From Mytilisepta virgata (Eukaryota; Mollusca; Bivalvia; Mytilida; Mytilidae): a stretch of DNA of 64,000 nt. Below the pieces are notes generated by a model. It worked only from the letters and a program-made list of their open reading frames with translations. It was not told the DNA's origin and searched no databases. The stretch is taken from contig CM051514.1 in NCBI GenBank assembly GCA_028015205.1, positions 31,202,150 to 31,266,149 of the forward strand, in the 5' to 3' direction. Positions 25,020 through 37,900 of the stretch are shown piece after piece. Every line of letters begins with the position of its first letter. Within the stretch, counting starts at the first letter, position 1. The translations under genes were made by a program, and so were the position numbers.

Positions 25020-25639
25020 TTAACAATATATAATGGTTTGAGCAATCTTTTTCCTGAAGCCCAATTCTAAGTAGTAAACTTTTCAAAGTCCTGTTTTTTT
25101 TTCTATTATACAACTTTTGAAAAAATAGAAGAAAGAATAAAAAAAATAGCTAAAATATTCTGTTATGTTTAGGTTTCTGACCAATGTATAATTGACTTTA
25201 AAAATGTACAAGCTACCTATAGATCACACTGATAAATTTGGCTCACTAACGAAAAGGTGAATTTTCTTTGAAGCGCGACACCGCTATTGCAACAGCAACA
25301 AATGGATTTCTTCAGAAACAATACTTTTATATTTATGTATATAAAATGTGTGATAAAAATGTGAGTGCACTAAGAATATAAAGCAAACAAATGTCACCCG
25401 GTTGATCTTATTTGTGTTAAAAAATATTTTGGGATTTTTTTTGTAAACTGACAAAGACTTGAGATCAAATAACTTTTTTTTACCTTTCATTGGATTATGC
25501 TGGTAAGTTCAATGAAGGTATCGTATATTTAACATTTAATGATAATACAAATGATAATACTGATAATACAAATGACTGATGTTTTATTATTTTCTACTAT
25601 TTGCAATATCGCTAAGTACACAACTTACCCACTATTGTT

Positions 25640-26052
25640 CTATGAAAAGGACAAATATACCTAAGGAGCAATCAAAAAACGTAATCCATTGGACAGACAA
25701 ACCCGGGAAGACAAATGAACAACCACAAGCACAACAAATAAACACAGAAAACTAAAAAACAATGAACAACACGAACTCCTATAAAAACCAGGAGTGAACC
25801 CAGGTGCTCAGGAAGGGTAAGCAGTTCCTGCTCCGTATACGGCAACCGTCGTGAAGTTCAACAAAGTCAATCCGGGGGAAGTCACAAATCGGTGGAGGCA
25901 CATGAAAGGTTACGACAGTGGGAACAGGTCCAACATCATCTTAGATATTGGAACACTGTAATGGTCAATCAATTCGTGATGACGACCGTAAAATTTCCTA
26001 AGTGATGACATCAACTTATCCCTGATAAAACCCTGGTTAAGAAGCTTTCTAT
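25640..26052 (-). pseudogene. RT retroelement, C-terminus and 3' tail
   Basis: On the minus strand the frame LNQGFIRDKLMSSLRKFYGR... continues through HHELIDHYSVPISK to a stop near 25915. This is the C-terminal end of the same reverse transcriptase as at 30453-31160. The downstream tail to about 25640 matches the reverse complement of 2581-2965. Everything upstream of these ~45 residues is missing. Confidence 0.75.
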
Positions 26053-27162
26053 TTTACTTCTTCCAAGCAGTAGTACAAGTTGAATGTTCTTGGAAGTAAA
26101 ACATACTTAAAATGCCTCAACAGGTTTCAAAATAATGTACATATATTAAATTGTAATACAAAACGAAATCAATACAATCTATTGACTTAATGAAGTGTAT
26201 CTTTCAAAGATGAAAACATGTACATGTATTGAAAACTGATCTTTCCGTTTTTCTAAATGAAATCAGAACGATGTCACCCTCCTTCTAAATTATAAAATCA
26301 GTTGGAAACAATGACATGAATTATCTTTGTTCAAGATGAATAAAAAGAGAATGCCGATAAGAAATCGTTAGACAATTTCTTTATAAAAATGCATGGAAAC
26401 CAATAACGCTTGTATTAAACACTGTATTTAAACATCTGGGTACCAGACCATCGATTTCCGGAATAAAAAGCAAACTAAAGGAACTTGGAAAAGAAAACTT
26501 GTGCGTTCCAGATGATAAAAATGACGAAAATACTACATCGAATTATTGCAGAACGAAATTACAAACTCGATACTTTTCTACTGCTACTACTTCAGCATAA
26601 ACACAACTTCTGATTACATTAAGTACTATTTTCGAACGCATTACATGCTACTTCTCGTTGTTTTATTGACCAGTTCTCTCACAACATAGTTTTGTAAATA
26701 AACAACAAAATGGATAACACGAAAGGCCAACTATAACACATCAATCCATCGAAGCCATCCAACAGATAAAAAAAATTAGCATTTTAAAGAGAACAAAAGC
26801 AAACATAAACTCAACGGAAAGTCATAATAGTATGATATTTGCCAGATGCTTAACAGTAGATGGGTTCATTGTATCTATTCTGGCACTCTGGAGTAAAAAA
26901 GATACCATAACACCTAACATTGCCCAATACAGTATGATTAGCAAAAACAGGAAAAGAAAAGACAACTTTATTAATTCTCAAAAGGTCAACAATGAGTAAT
27001 CGTCGAAATTTTGATCCTGGATTTTTTTCTGGCCTATTGCAGTCTAAATTTGTATTTTCATTTTAACCAAAAAAATTCCTGATAGACACAAATTATCTTT
27101 CACACTCAAAGTGATCCTGTCTTTTTATTTTGCCAACATCCTGGCCCTGGCTTTTTTTTATC

Positions 27163-27202
<40 letters not shown>

Positions 27203-27588
27203 CCTTTACAATACAAATCAAATGGTTGCTCCCTAACTGCTTAAAAAATTAGATGGCATATAATTTAGATAGCAGGGTCAGAATGTTAACTGTAAAACTA
27301 GCAATGGCTTTCATAGCCATTAGTTAGTATAAATTTAACATCCTCAACACACTGGGAGAAATTACAGTGTTTACAGAAATTGCACAAAATTCCATATTTT
27401 AATATTTTGAAAATACTGCAGATATCAATTACTTTTGTCGCAACAAATAATCGTTAAAAGTTTTGAATAAGCTACATGTTCAGGTTCCATCCCGGGGTTC
27501 CATACACCTTAGTGGATAGATATTTTATGACACATTCACCATGCATTTAATATGCTGTTTGCGTGGCCAATGATGCGAGTACAGCAAT
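26053..27588. other. No gene seen; poly-C tract
   Basis: AT-rich DNA with no convincing frame. It contains a 34-base uninterrupted C run at 27166-27199. Confidence 0.5.
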
Positions 27589-27695
27589 AGCCATTTCCAG
27601 AAAACTCATTTCCGGTATCACGATTCTGACTCTAAAATTATAATTTGAAGCAAGTTATTTCCCTTACTATACTTACTTCCGTTTCCGTCGAACGA
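27589..27695 (+). repeat. Partial copy of the 34112-34509 element
   Basis: ATAGCC...CATTTCCGG...TCTAAAATTATAATTTGAAGCAAGTTATTTCCCTT matches one end of the inverted-repeat element at 34112-34509. Only one arm is present. Confidence 0.6.
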
Positions 27696-28189
27696 AACTT
27701 TCAAGCCTTAGTATGTAGCACAATATGGCCATATTCACTTTAACAAATACATTAAACAAAGACTTTTCTAAATGACCCATATGCTTCCACTAGCGCTTGC
27801 TGCGCTCGCTGTTAAATAAAAAAAATGTTATTTCCAAAAAATATGGGTGTAGCATTATTTCCGGTAATAGTTGAGAAGCATTTTTTGTATGTGATTATAA
27901 ATATAACAAATATACAAACTGTATATATTTTGATATTTTCTACTGTAGAACTTTTATTTTTGTTTTGGAAATACATTCTATCGTCAAGGGTTTGTTTTCT
28001 TTTGAGTATCATACTAATTATGAGTCACAATTCACGTCAAAAAATTTACAAAGATCCTTCAAAACATGACGAAAGAGATCATTTTAACAACACCTAAGAT
28101 ATAAGCTGGCTCAATTTCATGGGATTATTTGTCAAGTATTTATCCACAATATCATATAACACTGATAACCATCGGAACAGAAGGTTAAA

Positions 28190-28366
28190 TTAACATTTAA
28201 GGATTGACCGTATTTTTTTTTTTTTCAGTCTATGAAGAAATAACCTCAATCATGTGGTGCACACTAAATAACACGCGTATCGGGTTATTTGGAAGTGTGC
28301 ACCATGTGCATTGAGGTTATTTCGAATAGACTGAAAACAAAATTACTGTCAATCCTTATAATTTAA
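28190..28366. repeat. Palindromic MITE-like element
   Basis: Left arm AAGGATTGACCGTATTTT...TCAGTCTAT...AAATAACCTCAAT...GGTGCACAC and right arm GTGTGCACC...ATTGAGGTTATTTC...ATAGACTGAAAA...CTGTCAATCCTTA are complementary, about 75 bases each with a short loop. No coding frame. Confidence 0.8.
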
Positions 28367-28807
28367 TTTTAACTCTTGTTTTGACATCTAAAATGCGAGG
28401 ATTCCCTTTAATGACGTCATATTAGAATATAAAATTTAGTCTATGATATTATAGACGAAAAAAATGACCAATCAAATGATACGTTACATCCAATATTAAA
28501 TTAATAAAGAAAAATACATAAAATGTAAATTTTGAAAATATTTCTGCTGGGATCTAGAGAGTTGTACTCTGATTTCGGTTGGGGAATACATGTATCTCAT
28601 TAGTATTTCTTTCACAAGAAAAAAATCATAGGTGATTTGTCGGACATCCCTAAAAAGGTTATCTATGCACCGTTTAAAGAGAGGTTGTCTCTTTGACACG
28701 TACACAACTTCCTTGCACTTTTAGTTTTTGTAAACATGCTCATTTCAGTATACGATATAAAAATTGATACACGAATAAATGATTTTAATAATTTCATGTA
28801 TATCACA

Positions 28808-31800
28808 TTAAGGCTTGAAATAAACACTACAAAATTTCTCTTTGGAAGGGAAAACAAGGGTACATGCGATTGGGTCTTTGCATCGACACGTATTGAATCC
28901 ATCTGATGAACCATAACTCGTCCCAAATTTGAAATATTTTCCGAACTCTAAACAGTATCCTGAAATGACAAGACAAAGAACTATAAGTCGTAAATTATAT
29001 AAATCCCTGTTCAGACAACTCTTTTAAATAAGGAATATGGAAGCAGATTGCAATATATCCTTGCATCTGACGATTTTTTATATAACAGGTAAAACTCTTT
29101 GGGAGCACAATTTAAGCACATCCAGATCAAAGATACATATGATATATTGTCAACACTTGCGTCAGTTGCCATCGTCGGCTTGGTTTCCCATTTTCTCTAA
29201 TTTCTTGAAATCCCAATGCCAATTAGGACCAAACTTTGGCGGAATTGTTTATTTCTTTTTATACCTTACTAGAAATAGAAAAATAGTAAAATATACTAGA
29301 AAAATTCCCTGTAAAACCACTGGGTCACTTGGAACCAAATAAAACGTCTCTGGAATGGTTCAGGGATTCGGACATATTCGGACATATGGCTAGAAAATAA
29401 AATTAGATTGCCTTTCAGATACATGTATTGAGACAAATGAGGTCAGATTTAGTAATATGGTTAATATGGCGATTCTTTATAAAATTGTGTTTGGCTGTTG
29501 AATCCTCCTGTTGACTAAGATAAAGGTTGGTGAGCCTCTAGTTTAATTAACTGGAGCACTGGTGTTATTATTTTGTTTATATTATTATGTAAAAGACATT
29601 ATATCTTGACAAAAGAAAAAAAGAAATACTTTGATAGTTAATTCCTTGGGTATAATGTGAATCTCGGGATAAATCTTCAGAAAAGCTTTTCTACAATATG
29701 CTTATTACATGATATTTCATAAATCTGTTTTTGTTCACTTATTTCTTAATCAGTCTATATTCCTTAAAATGATTGCATGAACACTAACTGACTAAAAGCG
29801 AGCAGTCAATTAATCCATATGACCATCTAGTCTTTTTATTCTTAGCATTATGCTAAGAAAATCCATTGTAAATACATAAAGACAGGCCTTTCGATAGGCA
29901 CAAATCGTAAACCGTTTATGGCTGACTTGTAAAATTATTTTAATGGTTACTACACAGAAAATTTAATAAAGCCAAGTCCTTTAAATTCAGTCTCCATTAT
30001 CTTGTATAATTATGCATGTGGCATCCCTTAGTAATACTTTGCATACGTGATTTTTTTAACCCATACTATATATTTTCAGTTCAGTTTTACAAATTGCCAG
30101 AATTGATGCTTTAGCTCATTCCTACTCTTCCATATCGCCTAATGTCTTTTGTGGTAGTTTTTCTTTTTTTTTATATTTGACCGCTTATATCTTTATAGGT
30201 AAAGTCAAGAAATACCAAAGGGATATTCGAAGGAGAGTAAAATCGTAACAACTGACAAACTCCGGAGAACAACGAATACAAGACCAAAACTATACATGCA
30301 CTACAATTAAAACTAAAAGCGTATGAACAACATGGATCCCACCAAAAAACTGGGGGTAGACTCAGGTGCTCCGGAAGAGTAAGCAGTCTCTGCTTCCTGC
30401 AGGACACCCGCCATGCTGCCCATGTCAAATCCGGTATCAGGAAGGGATAATATCAATGGAACAGGTCAATTTTCATTTGGGAAACGGTTTTTTCATACCT
30501 GTCAACCAAGTCATGATGACGCCCATAAAACTTTAATAAGGATGACTTCAGCTTAGGAGTAACCCCTGTCTGAGCAACTTTTCTGTCAGGAGCCGGGCTC
30601 TGTCCAGGAAGTCAATGTATATGTCACAAGCTCTGGAATAACGTATGAGTTGTGAAATATATACTCCATACGCCGGCGCTTCTGGAATATTGCCGCTCAA
30701 ACATGGAAAGTTGACGATTGGAAAGTCAAAGTCATCCCGTTCGTCGTAAAGTTTTGTATTCAACCTTCCTCTGGTGTCAATTTCGAGGTGAAGGTCAAGA
30801 TAAGATGCAGACTTGGCAGTGTCTGTGGTATCCTTAATTTCGAGCTCATTGGGATAGATGAGATGTAAGAAATTCCCAAAACGTGAATTGTTGAGTGATA
30901 AAACATCATCTATGTAGCGGAAGCTGAAATTAAAGGTACGGGCTAACTTCTTCTGTTTTTCCTTAAGAAGCCCGTAAAGGAAGTCTGCCTCATATGTGTA
31001 AAGGACGAAGTCGGCCGGTAGTGGAGCACAATTAGTACCCATAGGAATGCCAATTGTCTGTTGGAAAACACGTCCACCAAATTGAACAAATATGTTGTCG
31101 ATCAAAAATTCAATCATCAGGACAATTTCGTCCTCCGTTTTCTTTCTCTGTGTTATAACTTACCATTTAATCCTGTATTTATATAAATGTTTAGAAATTG
31201 AATGACACTTGTGGTTTAAATAGATCTTTTTGTAGCATATGTTGATAAATGAATCATATCGATTTGATAAGTCTCCTAAATTCATAATGGATGATTCATA
31301 ATGGATAAATTGCACCGAACTGTCTCTCAGTTTTCGATAAATGGAAAGACTTCCTTTTGAACCCCCCCAAATGCAGATATAGATGAAAGGGGGGGGGGGG
31401 GGGGGTTCCCCGATAAATACATGCTGTCGAAGACTTTTTGAATTATATTATTGACAAATTTTTGAAAACAGGTGTTATCGACAATTGCATTTTCATGTTT
31501 TACAATTTAGTTTTTTTTTTCACTGTAAACATATGGCAACATTTTATGACCTTTAGTAACCTTGAAATATTCCATTGTGCTGTAGTGTCTTGCATTTCGC
31601 CTGTACATTTTCATTTTGTCAACTTCAACTTACATAGTTACATGTACCTGTAATTACCTGTGTACCCTTTTTGAATAATGGGTCGCTCTAAAGTCATGAA
31701 AGTTAAATTTTATACTGTATACCACACAATTAAGTGGGTACGCAACAAAACAGAAACTAGTAAAATTGCACCAATAGATTTGGAGAACACATTTATCTGA

Positions 31801-34800
31801 TTTTTACGAAAGTGTATTGCTATAGCATTTTATATAGCTTGCGTTAAATATAGAAAGTATGAGAGACACACTGCCGTGCAACGCACTTTCAAAACAAACC
31901 TGAACGTTTATCTTGATTATTTTACGTTCTTAGTAATAAACCTGCGGGGTTGAAAGAGCTGAATAAGCATAATACTCTTCCCTTTCTGAAGAATCTATGT
32001 CTGTGAGCATGCGAATTTCTAATCTTATATTTAAGCAAAAATAAAATTTACAACAGAAAATATTTTCAAATGTGTAGTCTAACAGGAAATGACAGGATGT
32101 TGTCTCAATGATGCATGCACCATATTCCTTCATTTTGATAAATAGTATATCTAATTAGAAATTTAACGTCTGTTGTTAAACTCCTATCACCAAACTCCCA
32201 AGGGTAAATCATCAAAGCTTAGTGGAGATTATTTAGCTCCAATAAGCTTTGAGGAATTCAGTGTGTATGTTTTCGTACGGGACAGCAATCGTTTATTTAA
32301 TAAATTCTATGATATAAATGTTTGTGATCAAGGCGTGAAATTTAAAAAAAACCAAAACAGTGGAAAAAACGTTGAAGAGCAATTTCTAATACTGCCAGAC
32401 TGACCAAAAAAGACAGAACTATGTACGAGGGAGATACTTAATTCAAATTTTTGAAACAGCAAATTTAAAATATCGTGCTAGTATCTAAATACTAGTAAAT
32501 GAGCTAGTGAGCTTTAAATATCTAATTACGATAAATAAATGCTACACTAAAGGAATTACGCAAGAATATTCATGTTCAGAATGTATTTCTAAATTTAAAG
32601 TAAAGTAAAACGAAACATACCTTCACATTTGAGACAATGACGTGTAAATGGTAACGGATTGAAACACGCATTCGGAATTTGGTCGCATCTTTTGTATTTA
32701 CAGTATATACAGTTGTTATATGTTTTACATACTCTAGCCCATTTGATGAAAAACACACCAACGACTCCCGGTGGTTTTTCTGTGGGATCAATTCCACAAA
32801 ACTCGAAGCATTTAAGATATTTTGGTACATCATCTCGATCCTCTAAAATTTGACATAACTGTTATTTAACTAAACATTTCATGCATTTAATGAAGATCAA
32901 AATGTTCATTAAGAATAGCTGTACTAAAATTGGTTTGTTGTTTACAAACATTTTTAGCCCACCTGGCCTAAAAGGCCATATGAGCTATTGCCATCACTTG
33001 TATCCATCTTGCTCCGTCGTCCGTCGTCCGCCCACAATTCACATTTTAATCTTCTCATCTGAAACTGCTTGGCCGAACATAGTTTAACATAGGACCCTAT
33101 GGGGAATTTACTTAAAGATTTTCTTGTCTGAAATCACTTGTCAGATTGGAACAAAACTTGACAGCAATGGTCCTTAAGTGGTACTCTTTCAGAATTGTAT
33201 CCAGTGACCAAATCCGTTATCCAATATGGCCTCCAGAGTCGAACATAGTTTAACGTAGGACCTTTTGGGAAATTTACTGAGAGTCAGATCTTCTTGTTTA
33301 AAACAACTGTGCCATTTGGAACAAAACTTAGCAGCAATGGTCCTTAGTTTGTCCTCTTTCAAATTTATATCCGATGACCCCACACGTCATTCAAGATGAC
33401 CACCACAGCCGAACAGAGTTTAACATAGGACCTAATATTGACTGGAAGCCTGGAACATTGCTATCAAGCCAACTGGATCACTGGTTTCAAACAAGAAGAT
33501 CTTCTTGTTTGAAACCAGTGAGCCAGTTGGCTTGACAGCAATGTTCCATGCTGCCAGTAAAGATGGAAATAGTCTAGGTGAGCGATACGGGCTTCTGGAA
33601 ACCTCTAGTTTATTTAAAAAGTAGGGTTTCAATCCCTTAGGCAAAGTTTACCTTATACCTTGGTTTAGCTAAACTATTTAGTTCCACTTAGTTGTATTAT
33701 TAACAATGGTCTAGTGCATATTTTGGGGGGATTTGTTTACGATGGTACCTGATAAATGTTAATTAAGAAAGGCACATCGTACGCAAAGACGTTAAGTAAT
33801 CTGAGTTTGATTTACAGTCACTGGCTCACTTCTTGCCGACTATAAGTCTCCGAGGGTACATTTTACTTCAACATCAGTAATCATTCGAATGACATACATT
33901 TTTGCAACATGTACTTGTTTTATATTTTCAGTTGATAAAATTTGAAATTCGTTTAAAAAATGGAGCTTCAACTCCCTCAAAGTCGACCTAACTTGGATTT
34001 TATCAAAGCTGTTTCGGTTCTTTTGATTTTATTGGTGTTTATTTTCTTTGTTCTCCTAAGATTACGAAGGTTGATCCAGAAATGCGCACGTGGGAGTTTT
34101 CATCTGGAATTATAGTCCTTTTCAGAAAATCATTTCCGGCATTCTAAAATTATAATTTGAGGCAACTAATTTCCCTTGATGGGACGTAGCACTGGTTCGC
34201 TGTAGTGCACATCAACCAGTAGGAAGTAAATACATGTAGAAATTATTTATTACTTTGGTATACAAATATTTCCAGCTTTATAATCAAGTTTGATTACAAG
34301 TTTGTTGGAAGCAAAAAGATCGTAAGAAGTTCCCATATTTATATAAACCAAACATTACGTGCAAAGTAACAATTTTTAAAAACAGTTAATCCTTTACTCT
34401 TCATTGCAGCGAACCAATACTACGTCCCAGCAAGGGAAATAACTGGCTTCACATTATAATTTTAGAGTCAGAATCGTCATTCCAGAAATAAGTTTCTGAA
34501 AAGGGCTATCGAAGATGCTGAGCCGAATCAAACAAAAGCCATCCCATGTCATTTAGGAGGAAGACTGTGTGGTTCTTAGCAAGATAAGATGGCATATTTA
34601 CCTGAAGATTGTTACCTTGTGCGCTAACATGTTTAAATTCCGGCCCAGCTTGTCGGTTTGGCAAGGCCATATTCCCGTTGGACGTAATCAATCAATCAAT
34701 CAATCAATCAATCATGCTATTTGTCTGAGTTTAATTCGTTTTGCAGAGAAATAGTTGTTAGTTCCTTGGGTGTGTTTCAACAAAAGAAATTCTAAGATTT

Positions 34801-35960
34801 ACATGTAGTGTATGTTTTGAAAGTATCATTGAAAAAAAAATCTTTCATTTCTTTCGAAGGACAACCCGTTTCTTTCATGCCATAGGTTCTTTCGTCCTTC
34901 GATTAAATTCGTGCAATTGAACTCTTCAATACTGAAAATCTATTATATCAAAATAAAATAAAATAACAAATACAAATCTTTTACAATATTTTAAAAGTAG
35001 GTCTTTGTTCGTCGAAACTCAATAATTCGAATCTTTTTTTATAGTCGGTTGAATATTTGAGCATTGTCATGATTGTACTGTAATCGAGCGTGCTGTAGAA
35101 ACAATTCATATTACAAAATATGACCAATTCCACAACTGTATAACTGGCAAACTCCAATACTTACGAGACTGACAACTTGAAAGCGTCAGACAAACAACAA
35201 GGATAAACAACCAAAATATTGCGTCAGAGGTCTGCAAAAAAAGTATATGTATTTAAAAATGAAATATCACATCAAATAATTTAAAACCCAGAACATTTAT
35301 CGTTATTTACCTCTTGAAATATATTGTATGCCTTTTTTAAGTTTTCAGTGTCGCAGACTCGATCAGTTGTTGATCATTTTATCCCCGGGTTAGTTTTTCA
35401 TATTTGCTTACGCTATTCTGTTTTTTCTTACATTTGGTCAATTAAAATTTGTTAAAATCAAGTTTATTTTATGATATTTAACTGACAAGACATTGATGAA
35501 ATCTTAAAATTTATATAATAAAAATTCGAAAGCAATAAAATATTTTTTGTTTTTAAATGTAACACAAAATCAGATAAAAGATGGTATTAGGTTAACTAAC
35601 ACAAGAAATAAACCAAAGTAGTACTCGACCATATATAATTAAGCAGCTTGACATCGCTTGATATTGTTGTTCTTCAACTTAATGTTTCAATGAGTTCTTC
35701 AACAATGACACAAAAGCTCACACCTCCAAGAATGATCAACATGGCCCCTAGAGTTGACGTACATGACGTATGCGATAATCATAGCCTTTTACGGATAACT
35801 GTTATACGTGTTCCACATTTTTGACCAATGCAAGGTAATTTGATAAATCACAAAAGATACTAAAAAGCGTTCTTGCAAATACTGACATCTGTTTTTTCCT
35901 ACAAATTCTAAAGTATTGGATTTGCTGATTACATGTAATTGTTGTAATATTACTTACCAT
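28808..35960 (-). CDS. Secreted cysteine-rich protein, four coding exons
   Basis: Exons: 35960-35958 (only the ATG, then donor GTAAGT), 35231-35165, 32842-32621 and 28959-28808. Phases 0/1/1 agree and give 147 residues without a stop. Residues 2-23 form a classic signal peptide (AIFWLFILVVCLTLSSCQS); the mature chain starts near QDRDD. It carries about 14 cysteines in two blocks: residues 35-97 (CFEFC, CIYC, RHCLKCE) and a C-terminal block with YCLEFGKYFKFGTSYGSSDG, then NTCRC and ACT. The second block resembles single-fold von Willebrand factor C or pacifastin/antistasin-like repeats, in which a Cys-aromatic-G start leads to DGxNTCxC; this is a pattern match, not a proven assignment. No longer open frame shows this gene; it was found from splice sites. 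A dead reverse transcriptase lies in the last intron. An extracellular role is likely; function is unknown. Confidence 0.72.
29190..29565 (+). repeat. Degenerate TTTTAGCTCACCTG-family fragment
   Basis: Fragments such as CCAATTAGGACCAAACTTTGG, AACCACTGGGTCACTTGGAACCAAA and GTTGGTGAGCCTCTAGTTT resemble the repeat units at 57.7-59.3 kb. The ends are not clear. Confidence 0.45.
30171..31160 (-). pseudogene. Truncated reverse transcriptase retroelement
   Basis: A minus-strand frame from about 31158 to 30548 encodes the palm of a reverse transcriptase: IGIPMGTNCAPLPADF (residues 22-37 from the ATG at 31117) and the catalytic YIDD box (68-71), then LELDLHLE-type and YGVYISQLIRYSRAC motifs. The frame stops at LLLS. 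One frame over, it continues as KLKSSLLKFYGRHHDLVDRY...KIDLFH and stops at 30453, so a small frameshift broke the gene. A TAA near 31158 marks the 5' loss: fingers and N-terminus are missing. The 3' tail (30452-30171) contains GGTGCTCCGGAAGAGTAAGCAGT, shared with the copies at 21.4, 25.8 and 2.7 kb. This RT type is common in molluscs and other animals; a Penelope-like or related origin is possible, unproven here. It sits inside an intron of the cysteine-rich gene. Confidence 0.85.
31389..31405. repeat. Poly-G tract, 17 bases
   Basis: Uninterrupted G run inside the last intron of the cysteine-rich gene; the preceding sequence is ATGAAA. Confidence 0.9.
32306..32445 (-). repeat. Dispersed repeat (CGAGGGAGATACT family)
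   Basis: Ends in CAGAACTATGTACGAGGGAGATACTT and contains GTTGAAGAGCAATTTCTAATACTGCCAGACTGACC, a diverged relative of 22574-22735. Confidence 0.55.
32951..33615 (+). repeat. TTTTAGCYCACCTG-type interspersed repeat
   Basis: Opens with TTTTTAGCCCACCTGGCCTAAAAGGCC and CCGTCGTCCGTCGTCCG, then about three units with AAAACTTRGCAGCAATGGTCCTTA and CCGAACATAGTTTAAC, then an inverted piece (AAACAAGAAGATCTTCTTGTTT centre at about 33495) and CCTCTAGTTTA. The family is very common in bivalve genomes. It lies in intron 2 of the cysteine-rich gene. Confidence 0.8.
34112..34509. mobile_element. Inverted-repeat (MITE-like) element
   Basis: Left arm (about 34112-34210) ATAGTCCTTTTCAGAAA...CTAAAATTATAATTTGAGGC...GGGACGTAGCACTGGTTCGC; the right arm (about 34395-34509) is its complement, ending TTTCTGAAAAGGGCTAT. 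The spacer is about 185 bases and non-coding. A one-arm copy occurs at 27589. Confidence 0.8.
34510..34712 (+). mobile_element. 5'-truncated SINE with (AATC)n tail
   Basis: Only the 3' part of the SINE is present: GTTACCTTGTGCGCTAACATGTTTAAATTCCGGCCCAGC, then GTTGGACG and six or more AATC units. The tRNA head is absent. It sits directly next to the end of the 34112-34509 element. Confidence 0.7.
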
Positions 35961-37585
35961 TTTAGCTGGTAGTAGCAGCATCAATGCCTTAACACATTTA
36001 CAAAATGTTTTCTATAGATCTTTCTGTGTAGCAGATGCTTATCAGTAATACATACATGTATAATAAATAATAATTCATTTTTAATTGTGTTTCTATGTAT
36101 GTAACAATGTTAAAAGGAATTAAGTTGTAGTACGTATTTTATCCCTAACATATTTTAGTAACTGGTGAACACAGTATATTATTTGATATATCGATTTCAT
36201 TTCTCTATTCTCTAAAAGTTATTAATATAAATATTATATAAATATTACATTTTAACAAAGTGAAGGTGTAATCATGAAAAGCAACAGAAACAGGTGTAGG
36301 TAGCTCTGGTGGTTTTATATCAATTGAGTAAATTAATTCTATATACATGTACTTATTTTAGTAACACATTTTTAAAACAAAGTTTATATTTGTTAAAAGA
36401 TGTATGGTGTAAGCGGTAAATTATAAACAATGAACAAAATTATTACTAGGATATCCCATTTTATTAGGCTTATATTGATTATATAATCATTATTAGCATA
36501 AAACTTCCATGTTATAACAAACGTAAGTAGCTTTGTTCCATGCAAAAAGTGGAAAATATACATTTCATTGTACTTTTAAGACTTTGTTTCTAAGTTATTT
36601 AACCAATATCATCGTATATGTCAAATATTTGTCATCGTTTGATTTTCATACCACCTCGCTTAAAGAACAATGTGAATTTTGTCATAACTTAGCGTTCGAA
36701 GTTGGCTTCGTGCGTTTTCCATCCACAAACTGTGCCCAGGATCTGAACTTTGGAAGGTCTAGTGTTGCTTAAAGTAGGAAAACAATAAGTCTTCAGTTAT
36801 TACAACTGGAAAAATTAATAAAAAATCAGTCCAAATGCGGAATAAATTTTGATGAACCGGCTGTGATATGGACGAATATGTGTGCAAATACTTGAAATAT
36901 ATGTAAAAAGTTCATCCCTTAGACAATTTATGACCAAACTTTTAATAGGTTGCAACTTGTGCAATCCCATTTTAAAATTGTGCTCATGGAGGAGGGGAGG
37001 GGTTTTCCGACATTATGATCACTATTACTAAGAATAAAAAAATGATGAAAATATATTAAGAAATCTAATAACAGGGCAAATCGGGTCAAATTTCAATGGA
37101 CTTGTAATCGAATGTTTCATTTAAAATGATGTCCAGAGGATTGGACATTTGAGTAATATTTTATAGAATATTTACTAAAATTAATACATTTTGCTTCCGA
37201 TAGCCGTAATTAATTGTTTTCGATGCCACTGCTAAAAAGGCCTCAAATATTTTATGGTAGCAAATTTTTCATTTTTTGTATACGATTCGTGCGTAAAATA
37301 TGACTTCACCAGAATCAAATTTGACGTTTTTTTTTTAGAATTTTGGTTCATTTTTATGTTTCGGAGTTTAGTTTGCCGTCCATTTTGCTGAACTAGTATA
37401 AGACCGAAAACACCTGGATTTAATTCCGTCTTTATCATATAAAATCCTAAGGAGAAATGGAAATCTAAAAGAATAGACAAAACATTAGACATTGATTATA
37501 CAATCTCCATTATCATAATTAGATTACGTGTTAATATACCTTTTAGAATTTAACATTATACTCTATCTAAAAAATAAGAAAAATC
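35961..37585. other. No gene seen
   Basis: Upstream side of the cysteine-rich gene: AT-rich, and any promoter would lie near 35970-36100. The 79-codon plus frame at 36533-36772 ends in a short cysteine-containing stretch (CEFC, NCAQDLNFG) that I cannot assign. Confidence 0.4.
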
Positions 37586-37589
37586 GACA

Positions 37590-37900
37590 AAAGAATACCG
37601 AAGCGACAGAACAGTGAAAAAAGTCCATAAATTCGAAGTCCAAAGAAAAGACAATGTCAGGAGAATGGAACGCAACAAACAAACGTCACAAGGATATATT
37701 TATAACTAAAAGAATAAAAAAAAAATAAAAACAAAAATAGAACAAGACAACACAGAAACTTGTGAACTCCCATTGAAAACCGTTAACGGCACCCATCACA
37801 TTCCCAGTCAGTAAGAGCCTGAGTATATATGTCTTTAGTTAGTGTTCAAATTAGGTCTTACTGGAATTGACTCTTCACCTGAGTTCACAATCTACCTCCC
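37590..37900 (-). repeat. RT-element 3' tail
   Basis: Shares AATACCGAAGCGACAGAACAGTGA, ACAAACGTCACAAGGATATATTTATAACTAAAAG and TAACGGCACCCATCACATTCCCAGTCAGTAA with 21240-21530. No RT codons survive. Confidence 0.65.

Noticed and set aside
24832..25023. 63-codon plus-strand frame
   Set aside because: It lies wholly inside a TTAA-flanked MITE and ends at its terminus.
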